This document shows, piece after piece, positions 30,721 through 35,076 of a DNA stretch of 35,076 nt. Source of the stretch: Chrysomallon squamiferum (lineage: Eukaryota > Mollusca > Gastropoda > Neomphalida > Peltospiridae); assembly GCA_012295275.1 (NCBI GenBank), contig CM022677.1:5788490-5823565 (forward strand). Reading direction: 5' to 3'. The notes under the pieces were generated by a model. That model was not told the origin of the DNA and did not search any database. It was given only the letters and a program-made list of their open reading frames with translations. Numbering within the stretch: position 1 is the stretch's first letter; each line of letters starts with the position of its first letter. The position numbers were made by a program, and so were the translations under genes.

Positions 30721-31411
30721 TATCATGACTTACGAGTTTAATTGGTGACCGAAGTCGTAACTCAATTTGCTCTTATATCAAATCGATTTTCCTAAATGAA
30801 ATTAACTAAAATACCTTTAATCCGTTCCAGGCCCCCCAAAAGCTTTTTTTTTTTTTTTTTTTTTTTAACGTGTTTTTAAATAAGAAAAATGTATGTATAA
30901 ATGAAAAATATTGTATAAATACAAAATAAAAGAGAATGTAAAGAAACAAAGTGGTTTTGTAAAATGTACAGGGTTAGGGGTTCTCCATTTTTTCATGGAC
31001 AGAGTCCGCAGCTTAGAAATTATTTTATCGCCTTTGTCGAATCTTACTGGTTCAGTATGCTACATATTGTAGAATTACTACGCTCGTACTGCCTAGAGAA
31101 ATTGACTACACGCACACCTGGCTCATGTTCTTCTATGATTTCATGCTTTAATTCAATCAACACCAGAGCTTCTTCTTCTCACACTGTCCTGTGCTCTCAC
31201 TTTCTTAAGATCCATGGAAATTTGTCAAAATACTGTACACAACGCAAGCACAGCACAACAGAGATGCTTCCTACGTGAAGCAAACGAGTGAGACGCGGGA
31301 TGCTGTGCGGACGTTGTGTTTGTTCATTGCGCCAATTAGCGATGGCGTATCTGAAGTTCGCCCGTAACTCGGATTTAAACTCACAACTCACAGCAATAAC
31401 TCGAGGCACTA
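30721..31411 (-). mobile_element. Internally deleted pogo/Tigger-like DNA transposon
   Basis: Both ends carry the CTCGAGTTACGAGT-type terminal repeats of pogo/Tigger-related elements. The left end reads TGACTTACGAGTTTAATTGG, GTCGTAACTCAATTTGCTC and TTAATCCGTTCCAGGCCCCC. The right end reads inward as GTGCCTCGAGTTATTGCTG, GTGAGTTTAAATCCGAGTTACG. A TA dinucleotide stands at each edge (30721-30722 and 31410-31411), as expected for this superfamily. Inside is only the start of a transposase gene (separate entry); the catalytic DDD/DDE region is missing. A poly-T run at 30845-30866 interrupts the left arm. (TTTA)n follows directly at 31412. Confidence 0.75.
30980..31215 (-). pseudogene. Transposase N-terminus (CENP-B/Tigger-type HTH), broken
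   Basis: Reading starts at ATG 31215 on the minus strand. After a basic leader (MDLKKVRAQDSVRRRS) and one frameshift, the frame gives ALVLIELKHEIIEEHEPG, VRVVNFSRQYERSNSTIC and SILNQ, then a stop near 31045. After another shift comes SKLRTLSMKKW near 30985-31020. This is the first helix-turn-helix of the CENP-B-like DNA-binding domain found in Tigger/Jerky transposases (usual form: EIIExHExGxRVxxxAxxYxRSxSTIxxIL), which binds the element ends. The second CENP-B domain and the DDE catalytic domain are absent. The two frameshifts and the stop make it non-functional. Confidence 0.8.
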
Positions 31412-31558
31412 CTTTATTTATTTATTTATTTATTTATGTTTTAATTATTTTTATTTTTATTTTATTTATTTATTAATTTATTTGTTTATTTATTTATTTA
31501 TTTATTTATTTATTCATTTATTTTTTTTTTTATTTATTCATTTATTTTTTTTTTTTTT
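31412..31558 (+). repeat. (TTTA)n and T-rich tract
   Basis: Imperfect array of about 30 TTTA-like units adjoining the right end of the Tigger-like element. The downstream stretch to 31735 is AT-rich with no feature. Confidence 0.9.
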
Positions 31559-31734
31559 CTTAAAGTAACAGTGACCTTGCCCAGTGAGCTTGTTTATTTT
31601 ACTTATAGAATGCAGAGAGACTGAACCAAGACTTACAGAAAAAAACGAAAAACAACAACAATAAAAATAACACTGATTTACATTAGTATCAATACTTGAT
31701 AAAACAAACTGATTTCAGTTTTGTACTTTTAAAT

Positions 31735-31965
31735 AATCTGTTATTTCGTAGACATTTTATTCCTCTTTCGATAATTTAAACCATTACTGGTGCCATCTTT
31801 GTCCGTTTCTAAAACTTCGGGAAGTTAATACAACGTAAAATTAAATATACTGGATTATTATTATTATTATAGTTATTATTATTAAATCGAATTATATATT
31901 TGAATATAGAATAATAATGATGATGATGATGATAATACACTTTTTGTTCTTATGTTTATTGCTTT
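31735..31965 (+). repeat. Module e fragment before copy H
   Basis: AATCTGTTATTTCGTAGACATT and TTATTCCTCTTTCGATAATTT match the start of module e at 7050-7095. It is followed by TTA/AAT and GAT tracts at 31856-31936. Confidence 0.6.
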
Positions 31966-33126
31966 AATGAAGATATTGTTCACGATTGCTTTGGCTCCGC
32001 CTATGATAGTTTTAACGTCCGTTGTTGAGTACATGTAGTGACCGTTTTAATGTACGTCTGACTAGTTTATTTTAAAATCAAACGACAGAGAAAACTGAGT
32101 ATTAATGATAAATGTTTCATTCCCAAGCATTTACCAAATCAGTTGAAATTGTATAATTTGTCTCTGATTGAATTGATTAATTTATAGCAATATTGTAATT
32201 TAATAAATAAAATCACTTAATGTAAACAAGAAATTTGACAATTAACTAACTTGAATCTTTCATGACCGCTTGTCAAAACATGGTTCTAACTCCATATTAA
32301 ACACTTTACAAATAATAATAATAATTACAAAAACAGAGAAATATCAAAGACAAATATCATGAACAAAATAAACTAATGAATATAATTGTAATAAGGAATA
32401 TCCATTTTAGCCATTTTAAATTACAGCTCAGTTTTAGATTATAATTAAATCAAATCAGTATATAGAAATTAACGTTATTTTATTAACACTGAACATATTT
32501 TTATCATACTAATTCTATATTTTGTGCAACTTCCCGAATAGACTGAATTACATCAGCATTGATATTTGACGAAATCAATTAATATAAATTTGTATTTTCA
32601 AATAATTCCGTAGACATTTTATTCTTCCCCAGACTATTTTTTAAAACAACTGAACAAAGTAAATATTATTGTTTATACAAATTGCTCATTCGTCAACAAC
32701 GTAACTTATACTTCGACCACGATTCTCTTATTCGCGCCATTTGTCTTTCTTCTTATTATCATTATCATCATCTTTTCTATTCTATATGCAAAGATATAAT
32801 TCGATTTAATAATAATAACTATAATAATAATAATAATAATTATAACAACAACAACAATAATAATAACAACAACAACCACAATACTGAACTGTAGTTTGAC
32901 ATTAAAGTTTGAAATCTGATCCAGTTTCACAGACAAAACAAGGCAGTATCAGTCATATTTTCTAACAGTGAGTGTAACTACAAAGGGCCCAAATTACTGT
33001 TAACAGTTCAACCGTGAACATGGTTAACGTGCGATCTATACATGTGCTACGTACAGTACAAATATAAAAATAATAATTTTAAAAAAAGGCGATCTGTGTA
33101 GCTATACATAAACTATTCACAGTAAA

Positions 33127-33133
33127 AAATAAA

Positions 33134-33180
<47 letters not shown>
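33127..33180 (+). repeat. (TAAA)n-(AAT)n microsatellite
   Basis: Six TAAA units then about 11 AAT units, seeded after CACAGTAAAAAATAAATAAA. The homologous site at 12127-12194 is pure AAT. Confidence 0.95.
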
Positions 33181-33181
<1 letters not shown>

Positions 33182-33414
33182 GAAGTATAAATAAGAAGAA
33201 GAAAAAGAAGAACTACAACAACAGTAAGTGCAGTGATTATGATATTAAGAATAATAAGAATGATAATAATATTATGAGTGAAATAAAATAATGAGTTTCT
33301 TGAAGCTAAATGCAGGTGAAAAGTTACATGCATTCATTCATACATACATATCCATAAAAAGTTAACTTTTCCTCTGTAACATTTAACACAAGATCTATTA
33401 TTATTATTATTAGT

Positions 33415-33416
33415 AT

Positions 33417-33453
<37 letters not shown>

Positions 33454-33454
33454 T
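33415..33454 (+). repeat. (AGT)n microsatellite
   Basis: About 13 AGT units. The homologous site in the left duplicate (12462-12481) has about six, so the tract expanded or shrank after duplication. Confidence 0.95.
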
Positions 33455-33620
33455 TATTTATTTTTTTATTTTTAATACATTGGTCAAAGATGAACCCAAA
33501 TAGGCAAATCGATCAAAATATATATAAAACACCTACATATAAATATATGTAGTTATCAGTCATACATGCAATAGAAAAATAAATGAATACCCCAAATAAT
33601 AAAAATAAAATTCGATAAAA

Positions 33621-33792
33621 AATAAATAAATAAATAAATAAATAAAAAAAAATAAATAAATAAATAAATAAAAATAGGGAATTCCTCGCACTGAGATATT
33701 TCTGAATTTTAATTATTGTTGTATATATATATATTTGTTTATTTGTTTAATTATTTTATTTTATTTTATTTTATTTTATTTTATTTTATTTT
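33621..33792 (+). repeat. (AAAT)n and (TTTTA)n tracts around module g start
   Basis: AAATA units at 33621-33673 and (TTTTA)n at 33752-33792 flank the conserved TAGGGAATTCCTCGCACTG. The left duplicate has the same pair at 12665-12690 and 12766-12812. Confidence 0.9.
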
Positions 33793-34683
33793 TTAGATTT
33801 CTACATACAGGATGAATAACAGTTAGAGGACCGATACGCAAATGTCTCGTCGTTTTGACAATGTACATCTAAGTACAGTTCGTTCTGTAACCACGTTAGT
33901 TGATTTTATTGGTTTTAATAAACGTTTTTCATTGTGTACATAATCATCCACATCTGACCTATGACTATGGACACTGACGACTGACAAAACGACTGAACAA
34001 CTGTGTTTAACTCAGTCTGTGATCTTTCAATGCTGTCAGTCATGTGACACCACGTGCACAAGCCACATTGCTGATTTCTCTTCCAGCTGACGTCAGATCT
34101 TTGGCTTCAAGTTTTAATAAAGAACTTTTAGGACCCACACAGTTTGAGGTTATCTTTGAGGTCACATTTATTTGAGTACAGCTAGATCGTTACGATGTTT
34201 TTGAAATTTGTTGAAACTGGTTTGCATGCAGGGTAAGAAAGAATCTGAAAGACTGTGGGGGGGGGGTGGAAGGTACCAACTACGTGTACTAAACTGTAAT
34301 ATCGTGCTTTAAAACGTTCCCCAGAATATCGAATTAATATCTTAAATTTATTTATTTCTCTCATGTTTAAGAACTGAGTAAGTAATTAAATAAGTAATGA
34401 GAAATTCTGTTTTAAAACCATTCGTATTAACGTTCATTTGTTTATATTTTTTATCTTCTTCTTTCTCATTTTTTTCCCCTCATATTACAATTATCTATAA
34501 ATAACTTTAAATCAAAGGCAAATATCTAATTTCGGGTTTTATTCTTGTTGTGTTGATAAAATAAACTGAAGAGCATCCATGGAGACCTAACATCTTTCTG
34601 GACCTTGACCTTCATTGTTTTTATATTGTTAATTTTCTCTTTTTCATTTCATTCTAACTAGCTGTCAATAGACCTACCTACTA

Positions 34684-34685
<2 letters not shown>

Positions 34686-34728
<43 letters not shown>

Positions 34729-34785
34729 ATGCATGTCTCTGTGGGTGAGTATGTGTGTGTGTGTGTGTTATGCATGTCCCTGTGG

Positions 34786-34820
<35 letters not shown>

Positions 34821-34828
34821 GCATGTCT
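34686..34828 (+). repeat. (TG)n in three blocks with a TTATGCATGTC linker
   Basis: TG runs at 34686-34726, 34751-34768 and 34792-34817 are separated by linkers containing TTATGCATGTC and GTGGGTGAGT, repeated about three times to 34850. The left duplicate has one uninterrupted TG run at this place, so a ~55-bp unit has been tandemly multiplied here. Confidence 0.9.
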
Positions 34829-35076
34829 GTGGGTGAGTGGGTGTTATTGGATGTCGACCTAAACGTCTGTTTTCTACGTGTATATTGTCTGCAGTTCTTA
34901 TACATGTGTATACTTACGTTTACGATCGCATATGTATGTGCGTTTGTGCACACGTTTGCGAAAACTCTATTTTAGAAAATGAAATAGTCCACTAAAACAA
35001 CAAAGAAAAAAAAAAAATAACAGAGTGAAAATTAATCAATAAACAGTTAACAACCAGCAGAATATTTATACACAAT

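Larger units (their letters stand above)
31965..35076 (+). repeat. Segmental duplication, right copy (copy H, modules b-d-e-f-g-h-i)
   Basis: Collinear with 10805-14050. Module b is 31965-32045, d 32070-32285, e 32385-32690, f 32700-33120, g about 33470-33970, h 34010-34280 and i 34340-35076. Module h keeps the palindrome TGACGTCA at 34088-34095. Compared with the left copy it lacks about 100 bases of the second f unit (join at about 33062-33090) and has different microsatellite lengths. It runs off the window end within the AATTAATCAATAAACAGTT and ATATTTATACAC block. Confidence 0.9.

Noticed and set aside
34182-34364. 60-codon minus frame in module h/i
   Set aside because: The homologous segment of the near-identical left duplicate does not keep it as a comparable open frame, so it is not under coding constraint.
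1-35076. CRISPR array or bacterial defence system
   Set aside because: Regular repeats here are microsatellites; there are no spacer-repeat arrays, cas-like genes, operons or ribosome-binding sites, and the transposon types are eukaryotic.

Overview
This is a strongly AT-rich, microsatellite-packed stretch of an animal nuclear genome. I found no intact protein-coding gene, rRNA, tRNA, CRISPR array or bacterial-style operon. Long open frames here are almost all translated (TTA)n, (TG)n, (TACA)n or (TTTA)n tracts. Relics of non-LTR retrotransposons, a pogo/Tigger-type transposon and a hAT-type short element, together with abundant ATT, TACA, TTTA and TG microsatellites, point to an invertebrate. 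A mollusc, perhaps a cephalopod, is my best guess, but this rests on overall texture and not on a diagnostic gene. A run of 200 N at 22377-22576 marks an assembly gap.

Layout. 1-3170: AT-rich sequence with a ~100-bp repeat present twice and one stray copy of a dispersed module. 3175-4311: 3' part of a broken LINE reverse transcriptase gene on the minus strand. 4311-16790: plus-oriented copies of a long non-coding repeat family. 16900-22376: a core largely free of that family, holding a decayed LINE ORF1, a 95-bp AAT/ATT palindrome and a small cluster of transcription-factor-like sites. 22590-30660: the same repeat family, now mainly in minus orientation, with a complete short hAT-type element inserted at 28013-28249. 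30721-31411: an internally deleted pogo/Tigger-like element carrying a dead DNA-binding domain. 31735-35076: plus-oriented repeat family again, mostly a young duplicate of 10805-14050.

The main finding is this repeat family. I divide it into modules in its own 5'->3' order: a (TAAGTATARTC / ACTGGTGTAATAA / GGGAAATAACTCA), b (GTTTTAACGTCTGTTGTTGAG), c (CTACGTGACAAAACTCACG), d (CATTTACCAAATC ... AACTTGAATCTTTCATGACC), e (CCGTAGACATTTTATT), f (TTGACATTAAAGTTTGAAATC ... CAACCGTGAAC), g (CTACATACAGGATGAATAAC ... ATCATCCACATCTG), h (palindromic TGACGTCA with GTGCACAGG upstream) and i (AATTTCGGGTTTTAT ... GCGAAAACTCTATTTTAGAA). Modules recur in mostly the same order, in both orientations and with very different divergence, separated by microsatellites that sit at homologous places in each copy. 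No copy has coding capacity, so it is either a non-autonomous element or a dispersed satellite-like unit; I cannot assign it to a known class from sequence alone.
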